A DNA stretch of 14,408 bases, taken from Candidatus Bipolaricaulota bacterium (GTDB lineage: Bacteria > Bipolaricaulota > Bipolaricaulia > Bipolaricaulales > Bipolaricaulaceae). The notes below the pieces were generated by a model. The model had not been told where the DNA came from and searched no databases. It was given only the letters and a program-made list of their open reading frames with translations. Below are positions 6,730-12,907 of the stretch, one piece after another. The position numbers and the translations under genes are program-made. The stretch spans positions 1-14,408 of the forward strand of contig JANXBC010000027.1 in the NCBI GenBank assembly GCA_025060555.1, in the 5' to 3' direction. Every line of letters starts with the position of its first letter. Positions within the stretch are counted from its first letter, which is position 1.

Positions 6730-7737
6730 ATGAGGATGCGCGCCCTTCTCCTGGGGGAGCAAAAACCCGCGGAAGAGGGTCCTCTTGCGTTGGCGGAGCT
6801 CCCCATACCGGAGCCTGGGCCTGGGCAAATCCTCGTGCTTGTTCTGGCCTGCGGCGTCTGCCACACCGACCTGCACATCGCGGAGGGCGATCTTCCCCTC
6901 CGCAAAAGCCCGGTGGTGCTGGGCCACCAAGTGGTGGGCGAGGTGGCCGCCCTGGGGCCAGGCGTTACCCGATTTCAGCAAGGTCAGCGGGTGGGGCTCT
7001 TCTGGCTAGCCTGGGCCTGCGGGGAATGCCCGTTCTGCCAGCGCGGACAGGAAAACCTCTGCTCAAATGCCCAGTTTACTGGCTATACCGTAAACGGGGG
7101 CTTCGCCGAATACACTCTGGCCTTCGCGGATTTCGCTTTCCCTCTGCCCAAGGACGTGCCGCCGGAGGAGGAAGCACCCCTCCTTTGCGCGGGCCTCGTG
7201 GGCTTTCGCGCCTTGAAGCTTTCCGGAGCCCAAAAAGGGGAGGTCCTTGGGCTCTACGGGTTTGGGGCCTCCGCTCACCTTGTGATCCAGGCCGCGCATT
7301 TTTGGGGTCTGCGGGTCTTCGTGTTTACCCGCTCCCCAGCCCACCGGGAACAAGCTAGGGAATTGGGGGCGGAGTGGGTGGGCGGGCCGGAGGAGCGGCC
7401 GCCAGAACCCCTCCACGCGGCCATCGTGTTTGCGCCCGCCGGATGGATCGTCCCCCAGGCGCTCGCAAGCACGCGTCCCGGCGGCACAGTGGTTCTTGCG
7501 GGCATCCATATGAGCCCAATCCCGGAGATGCCCTACCGTCTCCTTTGGGAGGAGCGGGTGGTGCGCAGCGTGGCCAACGCCACCCGCGCTGATGGCTGCG
7601 CGTTCTTGCGCCTTGCGCAAGAAGCAAGGATCAGGCCGGAGGTCCAAGTATTCCCATGGGAGAAAGCGAACGAGGCGCTCCTACGCCTGAAGCGGGCGGA
7701 GATCAAAGGAGCAGCGGTTCTGAAACTGCGCTCATGA
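6730..7737 (+). CDS. Zinc-dependent alcohol dehydrogenase family protein
   Basis: Medium-chain NAD(P)-dependent dehydrogenase, 335 residues, of the AdhA-like zinc-binding group that interconverts alcohols and aldehydes. Seen: catalytic zinc ligands C44 (in CGVCHTDLH, 41-49), H66 (in LGHQVVGEV) and C153 (in LLCAGLVGFRALK). The structural zinc loop is C97-x2-C100-x2-C103-x7-C111. The cofactor-binding fold has LGLYGFGASAHL (173-184), and the C-terminus ends in AEIKGAAVLKLRS. The usual GHE glutamate after the catalytic histidine is Q67. I recall GHQ in some members of this subfamily, so it may still be active. ATG 6730 is 42 nt after the ATPase stop with GAGGG about 8 nt upstream; ATG 6736 is a less well supported alternative. 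It is probably co-transcribed with the ABC genes, though a functional link is not evident. Confidence 0.88.
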   Translation: MRMRALLLGEQKPAEEGPLALAELPIPEPGPGQILVLVLACGVCHTDLHIAEGDLPLRKSPVVLGHQVVGEVAALGPGVTRFQQGQRVGLFWLAWACGECPFCQRGQENLCSNAQFTGYTVNGGFAEYTLAFADFAFPLPKDVPPEEEAPLLCAGLVGFRALKLSGAQKGEVLGLYGFGASAHLVIQAAHFWGLRVFVFTRSPAHREQARELGAEWVGGPEERPPEPLHAAIVFAPAGWIVPQALASTRPGGTVVLAGIHMSPIPEMPYRLLWEERVVRSVANATRADGCAFLRLAQEARIRPEVQVFPWEKANEALLRLKRAEIKGAAVLKLRS

Positions 7738-7823
7738 TTTGCCCCCTTAGCATTCATGGGGATCAGCTTTCACGCTGAGGCAGGCATGAGCTTGGCTTAA
7801 ATTCGGATTCCCTCTGATCGATC

Positions 7824-7842
7824 CTGGTGGAAGACCCACCGG
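7824..7842 (+). other. Hairpin downstream of the dehydrogenase gene (possible terminator)
   Basis: CTGGTGG (7824-7830) pairs with CCACCGG (7836-7842, one T-G wobble) around the loop AAGAC. Five Ts follow only at 7853-7857, 10 nt beyond the stem, so this is a poor intrinsic terminator. The rest of 7738-7894 shows no gene or RNA I recognise. Confidence 0.35.
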
Positions 7843-7894
7843 CAAGACCTGCTTTTTCGCCCGACACTACACAAATGGCGGGACTTCCGAGCAC

Positions 7895-7904
7895 TGGTAA
7901 TAAT
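7895..7904 (+). promoter_or_regulatory. Candidate extended -10 promoter for the Cys/His-rich small gene
   Basis: TGGTAATAAT has the TG-n extension followed by an AT-rich -10-like hexamer (TAATAA or AATAAT) in otherwise GC-rich DNA. No good -35 lies 17 bp upstream, as allowed for extended -10 promoters. The start would be near 7911, giving a leader of about 40 nt that includes the AAGGAGG site at 7937-7943. Confidence 0.4.
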
Positions 7905-7951
7905 TGACCGATTTTCCCGCGTCCATGACGGCCTTTAAGGAGGTGAGGAGG

Positions 7952-8209
7952 ATGCCCGAACAGGCGTGTTGCGGCCCTTTTGGGGGATGGATCGAGGGCT
8001 TTCATGGTTGGCCCGTACACCATCATGGTCATGGATGTTGTTGCCCTGCTTGCTGTTGCGGTTGGGGGAAAGGGGGCGCATTCCCTTGTTTTATGCGCCG
8101 ATTTCCCACAAAGGAGGAAAGGATCGCCGCACTTGAGGCCTATTTGGAAGCCTTAAGGAAGGAGGCACGTGCTGTGGAGGAGAAGATCCGCAGCCTGCGT
8201 GAGGAATAA
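7952..8209 (+). CDS. Small Cys/His-rich protein with C-terminal coiled coil, function unknown
   Basis: An 85-residue protein I cannot assign firmly. Residues 1-46 are metal-ligand rich: nine cysteines (C6, C7, C29-C31, C34-C36, C46) and five histidines (H18, H23-H25, H27), with the core block HHHGHGCCCPACCCG. From about residue 51 comes a charged amphipathic helix (TKEERIAALEAYLEALRKEA, then RAVEEKIRSL) with heptad-like leucine/alanine spacing, so it likely forms a dimer or bundle. The start is firm: AAGGAGG at 7937-7943 with a second GAGGAGG just before ATG. There is no signal peptide. The layout resembles small proteins of anaerobes and thermophiles with a Gly/Cys-rich head and a TKEE-type helix (DUF5320-like in my memory); that likeness is weak. 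Binding of a soft metal (zinc, copper, nickel) or an Fe-S cluster is inferred from ligand density only. It converges on the zinc-ribbon gene. Confidence 0.75.
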   Translation: MPEQACCGPFGGWIEGFHGWPVHHHGHGCCCPACCCGWGKGGAFPCFMRRFPTKEERIAALEAYLEALRKEARAVEEKIRSLREE

Positions 8210-8232
8210 AAGGGGCGGCAAGACGCCGCCCC
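8205..8232 (-). terminator. Strong hairpin terminator between the convergent small genes
   Basis: GGGGCGGC (8212-8219) and GCCGCCCC (8225-8232) form a perfect 8-bp GC stem around a 5-nt loop. Read on the minus strand it is followed by TTTTATT (8211-8205), a good intrinsic terminator 6 nt past the zinc-ribbon stop. On the plus strand it lies just after the Cys/His-rich gene but lacks a U-tract, so there it may only block or stabilise the 3' end. Confidence 0.85.
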
Positions 8233-8238
8233 GAACTC

Positions 8239-8409
8239 TTACCGCAAAATGCGGGGATTTTGCCGACGGTGACTGCGAGCGCACTTCTGGCAGTACACCG
8301 GCCGATCGCTCTTGGGCATGAAAGGTAGCTCCTCGATGGGCGCTCCACAGTCTGCACAAGTGAGCCCTAGGTGACGCACATCGTACATCTTGCGCGGGCC
8401 TCTTTGCAC
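8239..8409 (-). CDS. Small zinc-ribbon protein (CxxC-x18-CxxC)
   Basis: A 56-residue protein with two CxxC knuckles: CADC (18-21) and CQKC (40-43), separated by the segment GAPIEELPFMPKSDRPVY. This matches the pattern of the short 'CxxC-x17-CxxC' zinc-ribbon proteins common in poorly studied bacteria. A basic tail (ARSHRRQNPRILR) could touch nucleic acid. The start is taken as GTG at 8409-8407 because AAGGAGG (8421-8415) lies 5 nt upstream. An ATG 21 nt downstream (8388) has no such site and would give 49 residues. It lies 80 nt beyond the last gene of the exporter operon on the same strand with no terminator between, so it may be its last cistron. It ends at the hairpin at 8205-8232. Zinc binding is inferred from the motif; function is unknown. 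Confidence 0.8.
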   Translation of the reverse strand: MQRGPRKMYDVRHLGLTCADCGAPIEELPFMPKSDRPVYCQKCARSHRRQNPRILR

Positions 8410-8414
8410 TTTTG

Positions 8415-8421
8415 CCTCCTT
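8415..8421 (-). promoter_or_regulatory. Ribosome binding site setting the GTG start of the zinc-ribbon gene
   Basis: Minus-strand AAGGAGG, a full anti-Shine-Dalgarno match, sits 5 nt before GTG (8409-8407). It is the main reason to prefer this start. Confidence 0.8.
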
Positions 8422-8489
8422 CCTCCCCCGGGGAAAACTCTTTACCGGCGAGGATGCCCACTTTATCCCAAAAGCCCGCGTTCGTCATC

Positions 8490-9539
8490 TCACTCCGGGC
8501 GGAGGGAAACGCGTCCAAGCATGATCAGGGAGAGAAAACCAAAGGCTCCGAAGCCCAAGCCGGCCCAAAGAAACGGCGGTGTTTGCTCAACCACCCCTAA
8601 AGCGGCACGCATCCCCTGCGCCATGTGATACGCTGGAAAGATTTGACCCACTGCCTGCAAACCCGCGGGAAGAAATTCGAATGGTATATAAATCCCGGAG
8701 AGGAAAAGCATGGTCTGAACAAGGATCATGCCGGCGGCCGCGGCCGTGCCGGGTTTACGGGCCACAATGCTCAGCACTGCCCCCAGTCCCATCGCACCCA
8801 AGCCGCAAACCAGGGCATAAAAAATAAGAAGGCCAAAATCCACCAGGAACTCTGCGGCAAAAACAGTGCGGGCAAAGAGTAGGAGAAGTCCAGCGGAAGC
8901 CAAACCTAGGCTCATCCGCACAAGACCCACCCCCAAGAGCACGCTCCAGCCAGAAAGAGGGGCAACGAGCATGGGCTTCAAGATGCCGAGTTCCCGCATA
9001 CCCGCCACTCGTCCGGCGATAGCGAAGACCCCGGTCTGGATGAGAGCCATGGCCATAAGCCCGGGCACGATATAGTGAAACCAATTGGCGGCGGAAAGTT
9101 TCCCCACATGCGTTTTTTCCACAACAATCAAAGGGGAAAGCCCAGCAATCCTCAGCTCTACTCTGCGTATGATCTCCCGGGCTTTGGCCGCAAACTCTGG
9201 ATTGTCCTGAATGCGACCGCGATTAAAAAGGAAGGTGAGCCGCGTGCCGTCCCAAATGATGCCAAAATCCATATTCCGTTTGGCCACCGCTTTTTCCAAA
9301 TCCTCCGTTTCCGCGAATTCTTTCACCACAAGATTAGGAGAATCGAGAAGCACAGAAGCCAGAAGGTCTTTTTGGGCGAGGAAAACAACACCAGCCCGCA
9401 TGGGTGTTTGTCCTCCACCCCAAATGAAGCCGAAGATCAAAGTTAGCGCCAGTGGCAGAAAAACGGTCAGAAAAAGATCCAAAGGGTTACGGATAAAAAC
9501 GCGATATTGAGCACCAAGGATGGAGAAAAATGGTCTCAT
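8490..9539 (-). CDS. ABC-2 type exporter permease (second permease)
   Basis: Inner-membrane permease of 349 residues, third gene of an ATPase-permease-permease operon. Topology fits the ABC-2 family: one N-terminal membrane helix (about 20-42, FLTVFLPLALTLIFGFIW), a large extracytoplasmic segment (about 45-165), then five hydrophobic helices, with a conserved-looking end FPAYHMAQGMRAALG. The ATG at 9539-9537 overlaps the stop of the upstream permease (ATGA) and has AGGGGA about 7 nt before it. A longer open frame upstream, to 9623, would run into the other gene and is not needed. It probably pairs with the other permease as a heterodimer. The exported substrate (drug, lipid, peptide or sodium) cannot be told from sequence. 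Confidence 0.87.
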   Translation of the reverse strand: MRPFFSILGAQYRVFIRNPLDLFLTVFLPLALTLIFGFIWGGGQTPMRAGVVFLAQKDLLASVLLDSPNLVVKEFAETEDLEKAVAKRNMDFGIIWDGTRLTFLFNRGRIQDNPEFAAKAREIIRRVELRIAGLSPLIVVEKTHVGKLSAANWFHYIVPGLMAMALIQTGVFAIAGRVAGMRELGILKPMLVAPLSGWSVLLGVGLVRMSLGLASAGLLLLFARTVFAAEFLVDFGLLIFYALVCGLGAMGLGAVLSIVARKPGTAAAAGMILVQTMLFLSGIYIPFEFLPAGLQAVGQIFPAYHMAQGMRAALGVVEQTPPFLWAGLGFGAFGFLSLIMLGRVSLRPE

Positions 9540-10678
9540 GTTTCCCCTAAAATGTGGATCCTGCGCACGGCGAGAAAAACGCTTACCCCAAGCCAAAGCA
9601 GCGGGACGAGAAAATTCGCCCAAGCCGGGAAGGTGCGGGCACTTAGCCCGAGGGCGGCACGCAGTCCCTCAGCAAGGTGCGTCAGCGGATTGACAGCCAT
9701 TAGGATCTGCAGGGGTTTGGGCAAGGAGGTTATAGGAAAATACAGACCTCCTAGGAACTGCAGGGGCAGGTTAAACAAGTTGGCCAGAGCCATCGCGCCC
9801 TGATGGGTGTGGGCAAGGGCGGAAATGAGTAGGCCAAGGGCGACAGAAGTGGCGAAGGCCAGGAGGAGGAAGGCGAGACTGGCCGGACGGAGGAGAGGAA
9901 GGCGTGTCCCGAAGGCGAAGCGCCCAAGCGCCCATACTGCTCCGCCTTGTAGCAAACTCAAAAAGAGCGCGCTCAAGAAGAACGCGAAAAAATACTGCCA
10001 GCTTAGGAGAGGGGTAGCCAAATATCGTTTGAGGATACCGACCTCCTTGGCAAACACAATGGCATTAGGGACGTTGAAAATCCCGGCGATAAAAAAGGCC
10101 ATGATAATGACCCCAGGGAGAACGAATTCCACATAGCTTACGGTGCGCGCCTCCCCTCCCACCAAGCAGGTCTGAGCCTCAACCGCTTTGGCTAAACCCC
10201 CGCTTTGAAAAAGGTAATTGCGGCCAAATTCTTCCAGCGCTTCCGCAAGCAACGACGCAGCTGTGCTCGATCCCGCCTCTCCCCTACGATAAAGGATCTC
10301 TATTCGGGTAGGTATACCAGCGCTCATCTGCCGAGAAAATTCAGGAGGGATGAGGAGCGCAGCGTGAACGCGAGCTTCTTCCACATCTTCTCGTACTGAA
10401 GCTAACCTTTCCTCCCCATTTCCTTCTTGGATGTACACAAAGCGCGCATTTTCGCCGATCACGCTATGCAAAAAACCAATTAGCTCGTGCCCCAACGGCC
10501 CGGAGTCACCGTTTACCAAAGCTATATCAACGTGGAGCTCTCCTCTTTCCACCGCGCCGAAGATCGCCCCAAGAAGGCCCAAAAGGACAAGAGGGAAAAG
10601 CCAAAACCAGAAAAGTGCGTTGCGCTCGCGGAGGGAGGTGCGCATGAAAGCCGCGGCCAAGGTCAGAACTGCCTTCAA
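9536..10678 (-). CDS. ABC-2 type exporter permease (first permease)
   Basis: Inner-membrane permease of 380 residues with ABC-2 topology: N-terminal helix about 22-44 (ALFWFWLFPLVLLGLLGAIFG), a long extracytoplasmic domain (about 48-180) with mixed alpha/beta character, and five to six helices from about 183 on, ending in NPLTHLAEGLRAALG and a final helix before RRIHILGET. The start is TTG at 10678-10676: AAGGAGG (10693-10687) lies 8 nt upstream, and the TTG overlaps the ATPase stop (TTGA). The ATG at 10645 would cut 11 residues and lacks a good site. Sequence similarity to the second permease is low outside the common layout, consistent with a heterodimeric exporter. Confidence 0.87.
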   Translation of the reverse strand: MKAVLTLAAAFMRTSLRERNALFWFWLFPLVLLGLLGAIFGAVERGELHVDIALVNGDSGPLGHELIGFLHSVIGENARFVYIQEGNGEERLASVREDVEEARVHAALLIPPEFSRQMSAGIPTRIEILYRRGEAGSSTAASLLAEALEEFGRNYLFQSGGLAKAVEAQTCLVGGEARTVSYVEFVLPGVIIMAFFIAGIFNVPNAIVFAKEVGILKRYLATPLLSWQYFFAFFLSALFLSLLQGGAVWALGRFAFGTRLPLLRPASLAFLLLAFATSVALGLLISALAHTHQGAMALANLFNLPLQFLGGLYFPITSLPKPLQILMAVNPLTHLAEGLRAALGLSARTFPAWANFLVPLLWLGVSVFLAVRRIHILGET

Positions 10679-11610
10679 TCGCGTAACCTCCTTCCGGTGA
10701 GGGAGAGGAACACGTCTTCAAGATTGGGCTGGCGGATGACGAGATTGCGCAAAGGAACGTTTTGCTCAGCGGCCCAAGAAAGCAAAGCCGAGAGGTCACG
10801 CCCAAGATCTTCCACCTCAAGGCTCATCCGCTCCCCATCTTGCCGGAGTCTGCCGGCAAAACACGTGGAAAGCGGAGAAATGGCGGTAGGGGTCTCGAAC
10901 TCCACGAAGGTAGCGGGACCAAAACGGCTCACAAGCTCGCGGGGCGTGCCCTCGGCGATGATCTTCCCATGATCCATGATGCATACCCAATCAGAAAGAG
11001 CCTCCGCCTCTTCCATGTAGTGGGTGGTGAGGAAAATCGTTTTCCCTTGGGCCCGCAGACTCTCCAGGATGCCCCATATATGTCGCCGGGCCTGGGGATC
11101 AAGGCCAGCCGTGGGCTCGTCGAGGAAAAGCAGCTCTGGATCGTTAAGAAGAGCTATAGCCAAAGCTAATCGCTGTTTTTGCCCACCGGAAAGGGTTTTC
11201 ACCAGGGCACGAGCTTTGTCCGCAAGCCCCACAAGCTCAAGGAGTGCGGCGGGATCTTGGCCCTTTTGGAAGAAGCTGCGGAAGAGGTTCAGGACCTCAT
11301 GCACGCGCAGAAGCGGCTCGAATGCCCCGTCTTGAAGGACAACCCCGATGCGGGCTTTTTGTGTGCGGCCAACCCGCTGGACCTCCTCCCCAAAAAGCTC
11401 GATTTCCCCAGCGTCTGGTAGGCGCAAGCCCTCCAGGATCTCCACGGTGGTGGTTTTGCCGGCGCCATTGGGGCCCAAGAGGGAAAAGATGGTCCCCGCA
11501 TCTACCGTGAAGGAGACCCCATTTACGGCCAGGATTTGGCCATAGGCCTTGCGCAAGTCGCGCACGCGCAGAATGGGGGGCACACCGAAGTTTACCGGGT
11601 TTACGCCCAA
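10675..11610 (-). CDS. ABC exporter ATPase (DrrA/CcmA-like, ABC-2 system)
   Basis: Cytoplasmic ATPase of the exporter. It has Walker A GPNGAGKTTT (46-55), Q-loop VVLQDGAFEP (90-99, Q93), signature LSGGQKQRLALA (140-151), Walker B LLFLDEPTAGLDP (160-172) and H-loop LTTHYMEEAEALSD (194-207, H197). A C-terminal domain of about 80 residues ends in PNLEDVFLSLTGRRLRD, the usual end of drug-exporter ATPases. The start is uncertain. TTG 11610 gives 311 residues but has no ribosome site. GTG 11583 would begin MPPILRVRDLRKAYG, the commonest family N-terminus. A well-placed ATG at 11625 in the same frame is followed by a TAA after three codons. The 3' end overlaps the first permease by 4 nt, so the three genes are one operon. 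The substrate is unknown. Confidence 0.92.
   Translation of the reverse strand: MGVNPVNFGVPPILRVRDLRKAYGQILAVNGVSFTVDAGTIFSLLGPNGAGKTTTVEILEGLRLPDAGEIELFGEEVQRVGRTQKARIGVVLQDGAFEPLLRVHEVLNLFRSFFQKGQDPAALLELVGLADKARALVKTLSGGQKQRLALAIALLNDPELLFLDEPTAGLDPQARRHIWGILESLRAQGKTIFLTTHYMEEAEALSDWVCIMDHGKIIAEGTPRELVSRFGPATFVEFETPTAISPLSTCFAGRLRQDGERMSLEVEDLGRDLSALLSWAAEQNVPLRNLVIRQPNLEDVFLSLTGRRLRD
10687..10693 (-). promoter_or_regulatory. Ribosome binding site for the TTG start of the first exporter permease
   Basis: Minus-strand AAGGAGG inside the last codons of the ATPase gene, 8 nt before TTG 10678. It supports the unusual start codon and shows separate initiation within the overlap. Confidence 0.75.
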
Positions 11611-11613
11611 CGT

Positions 11614-11625
11614 TTACTGTGACAT
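11614..11625 (-). other. Three-codon leader ORF (or premature stop) ahead of the exporter ATPase
   Basis: On the minus strand, AAGGGG (11635-11630) is followed after 4 nt by ATG (11625-11623), then TCA CAG TAA. The frame is the same as the ATPase gene, whose first possible codon (TTG 11610) comes one codon after the stop. Either this is a true mini-ORF with re-initiation downstream, or the original start of the ATPase has been cut off by a nonsense change or sequencing error. Confidence 0.5.
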
Positions 11626-11630
11626 ATGTC
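11621..11630. promoter_or_regulatory. Perfect 10-bp palindrome in the exporter/protease divergent promoter
   Basis: GACATATGTC reads the same on both strands. It lies between the exporter ATPase and the protease, next to the predicted start of the exporter transcript and just upstream of the protease -35 box. That is where a dimeric regulator could act on both units. The length is modest and it overlaps the mini-ORF start. Confidence 0.4.
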
Positions 11631-11633
11631 CCC

Positions 11634-11662
11634 TTGATGTAATTTAATGCATCCGTTAATAT
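11634..11662 (+). promoter_or_regulatory. Candidate promoter of the protease gene
   Basis: TTGATG (11634-11639, 4/6 to TTGACA) is followed by a 17-bp spacer and TAATAT (11657-11662, 4/6 to TATAAT). Initiation would fall at about 11669-11672, on or next to the ATG, implying a leaderless mRNA; there is in fact no ribosome site before that ATG. Confidence 0.4.
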
Positions 11663-11668
11663 GGTAAA
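11641..11668 (-). promoter_or_regulatory. Candidate promoter of the exporter operon
   Basis: On the minus strand TTTACC (11668-11663, 4/6) and TAAATT (11646-11641, 4/6) are 16 bp apart, with a start near 11634. It overlaps the candidate protease promoter on the other strand, so the two could compete for polymerase. Confidence 0.35.
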
Positions 11669-11671
11669 ACG

Positions 11672-12700
11672 ATGGAAAAGGTTAGACGGGTGGGGTGGGC
11701 AGCAATCCTCCTCTTTGGCATGGGCCTCAGCTTATCCCCAAACCCCGCTGGTGGCGTGGGCCAGACAAACGTCACCCCCTCACCCTCCATCCCGTGGAAC
11801 ATCGCGCGGATAAAAGCCCCCCAGGCTTGGCCCATCACCCAAGGATCCCCCGAGATCGTGGTGGCCGTGATCGACTCCGGAATAAATTTTGCTCTCCCGG
11901 AACTAGGAGAAGTCCGCTGGACCAATCCTAAAGAAGCTCTGAATGGCCTGGATGACGATGGCAATGGCTACATCGACGATATCTATGGTTGGGACTTCCG
12001 TGAAAATGTCCCTGCACATCTTCGGCGCACCCCTCTTCATTACCACGGCACGGCAGTGGCCTCGGTCATTGCCGCCAAGGCCAAAGAAGTAACAGGGGTG
12101 GCGCCGAAAGTACGCCTCATGGATGTGCGGTTCCTCGATTCCCGGGGGCTATTCTACAGTGGTGACTGGACGAAACTGGCGCGGGCCATTGACTACGCCG
12201 TACGCAACGGCGCGCGCATCATCAACCTAAGCTTGCACGCCAAGCTCTCCCCCCCGGTCGAGGTCATTGAGGCCCTGCGCCGGGCCTGGGAGCGGGGGGT
12301 CATCGTGGTCACCATCGCCGGAAATGACGGACGGGAGGGGGTAAACCTCCTTGGTCGGCTTGAGTTCGTCCTCACGGTTGCTGCCACGGACAAGGCGGAT
12401 CGGCCTGCACCCTTTTCCAACTTCGGGGCCGAGGTGGATGTAAGCGCCCCAGGCGCTGAGATTCCCGCTCTCTTCGCGCAAGGCACACCCGGTACATTTT
12501 CCGGGACGTCCTTTGCCGCACCCCACGTAAGCGGGGCTTTGGCCCTCATCCTCTCCGCCAACCCAAAACTCAGCGGCCGCGGGGCAGTGGAAGTCCTCCT
12601 GCGTACAAGCGAGAACCTGCCCTCCCTGGATCACCGGTTTGGGGTAGGCTTGGTTGACGCCGCCAGCGCCGTGGCTCAAGCCGTTCGGCAGCCTTCCTGA
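11672..12700 (+). CDS. Secreted subtilisin-like serine protease (family S8)
   Basis: An exported endopeptidase of 342 residues. A basic N-terminus and hydrophobic run (MEKVRR, then 8-22 GWAAILLFGMGLSLS) form a signal peptide, with likely cleavage near residues 26-29. The catalytic triad is complete: D68 in VVAVIDSGI (63-71), H125 in HYHGTAVAS (123-131), S280 in FSGTSFAAPHVSG (276-288). Oxyanion N218 is in TIAGNDG. DDDGNGYIDDIYGWDF (94-109) matches the calcium-binding loop typical of many bacterial subtilases. The frame ends soon after the catalytic domain, with no C-terminal anchor or sorting signal. Only about 30 residues lie between signal peptide and catalytic domain, too short for a normal inhibitory propeptide. 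The ATG lacks a ribosome site; the initiation codon is set by the signal peptide and by a promoter at leaderless spacing. It is divergent from the exporter operon. Natural substrate unknown. Confidence 0.93.
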   Translation: MEKVRRVGWAAILLFGMGLSLSPNPAGGVGQTNVTPSPSIPWNIARIKAPQAWPITQGSPEIVVAVIDSGINFALPELGEVRWTNPKEALNGLDDDGNGYIDDIYGWDFRENVPAHLRRTPLHYHGTAVASVIAAKAKEVTGVAPKVRLMDVRFLDSRGLFYSGDWTKLARAIDYAVRNGARIINLSLHAKLSPPVEVIEALRRAWERGVIVVTIAGNDGREGVNLLGRLEFVLTVAATDKADRPAPFSNFGAEVDVSAPGAEIPALFAQGTPGTFSGTSFAAPHVSGALALILSANPKLSGRGAVEVLLRTSENLPSLDHRFGVGLVDAASAVAQAVRQPS

Positions 12701-12717
12701 ACAACCCTAAGATTCTT

Positions 12718-12760
12718 GCACCGCAAAGAACCGGCACAATGCCCTTGGGTGAGGCGGTGC
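12718..12760. repeat. Long inverted repeat after the protease gene
   Basis: GCACCGC (12718-12724) and GCGGTGC (12754-12760) are exact reverse complements. Inside, GGCA (12733-12736) and TGCC (12740-12743) form an inner stem, so the whole can fold as an interrupted hairpin beginning 18 nt past the protease stop. With no U-tract it is not a classic terminator but may protect the 3' end or act with Rho. Confidence 0.6.
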
Positions 12761-12821
12761 TACGGCGAAGGAAACCTATATTCGTCACGGGCCCGGCCCT
12801 TTAGGGCTAGCTCGTAAACAC

Positions 12822-12831
12822 CGCGGCCACT
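12822..12831 (+). repeat. 10-bp direct repeat, copy 1 (CGCGGCCACT)
   Basis: CGCGGCCACT occurs here and again at 12908-12917, 86 nt apart, in non-coding DNA upstream of the spoVS promoter. It could be a regulator half-site pair or chance in GC-rich sequence. Confidence 0.35.
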
Positions 12832-12907
12832 AGCTGCCCCTAAGTCCCTATCTGTACTCATTAAGAAGAACATCACGAAATTGCTGATCTCTTCGCTAAC
12901 GCTTCAG

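Noticed and set aside
6684..7358. Plus-strand open frame of 224 codons over the dehydrogenase
   Set aside because: It is out of frame with the zinc dehydrogenase, whose zinc ligands and Rossmann motif are clear; composition is Gly/Arg/Pro rich.
7738..7894. Riboswitch or intrinsic terminator after the dehydrogenase
   Set aside because: One 7-bp stem exists, but its U-tract is 10 nt away and no conserved riboswitch core is visible; kept only as a weak hairpin.
7763..8032. Minus-strand open frame opposite the Cys/His-rich gene
   Set aside because: It has no ribosome site and no motif, and runs across the non-coding leader; the sense gene has a strong ribosome site.
8431..8438. CCCCGGGG palindrome upstream of the zinc-ribbon gene
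   Set aside because: It is a short GC palindrome in GC-rich DNA with no loop for a hairpin and no neighbouring signal; it is likely chance.
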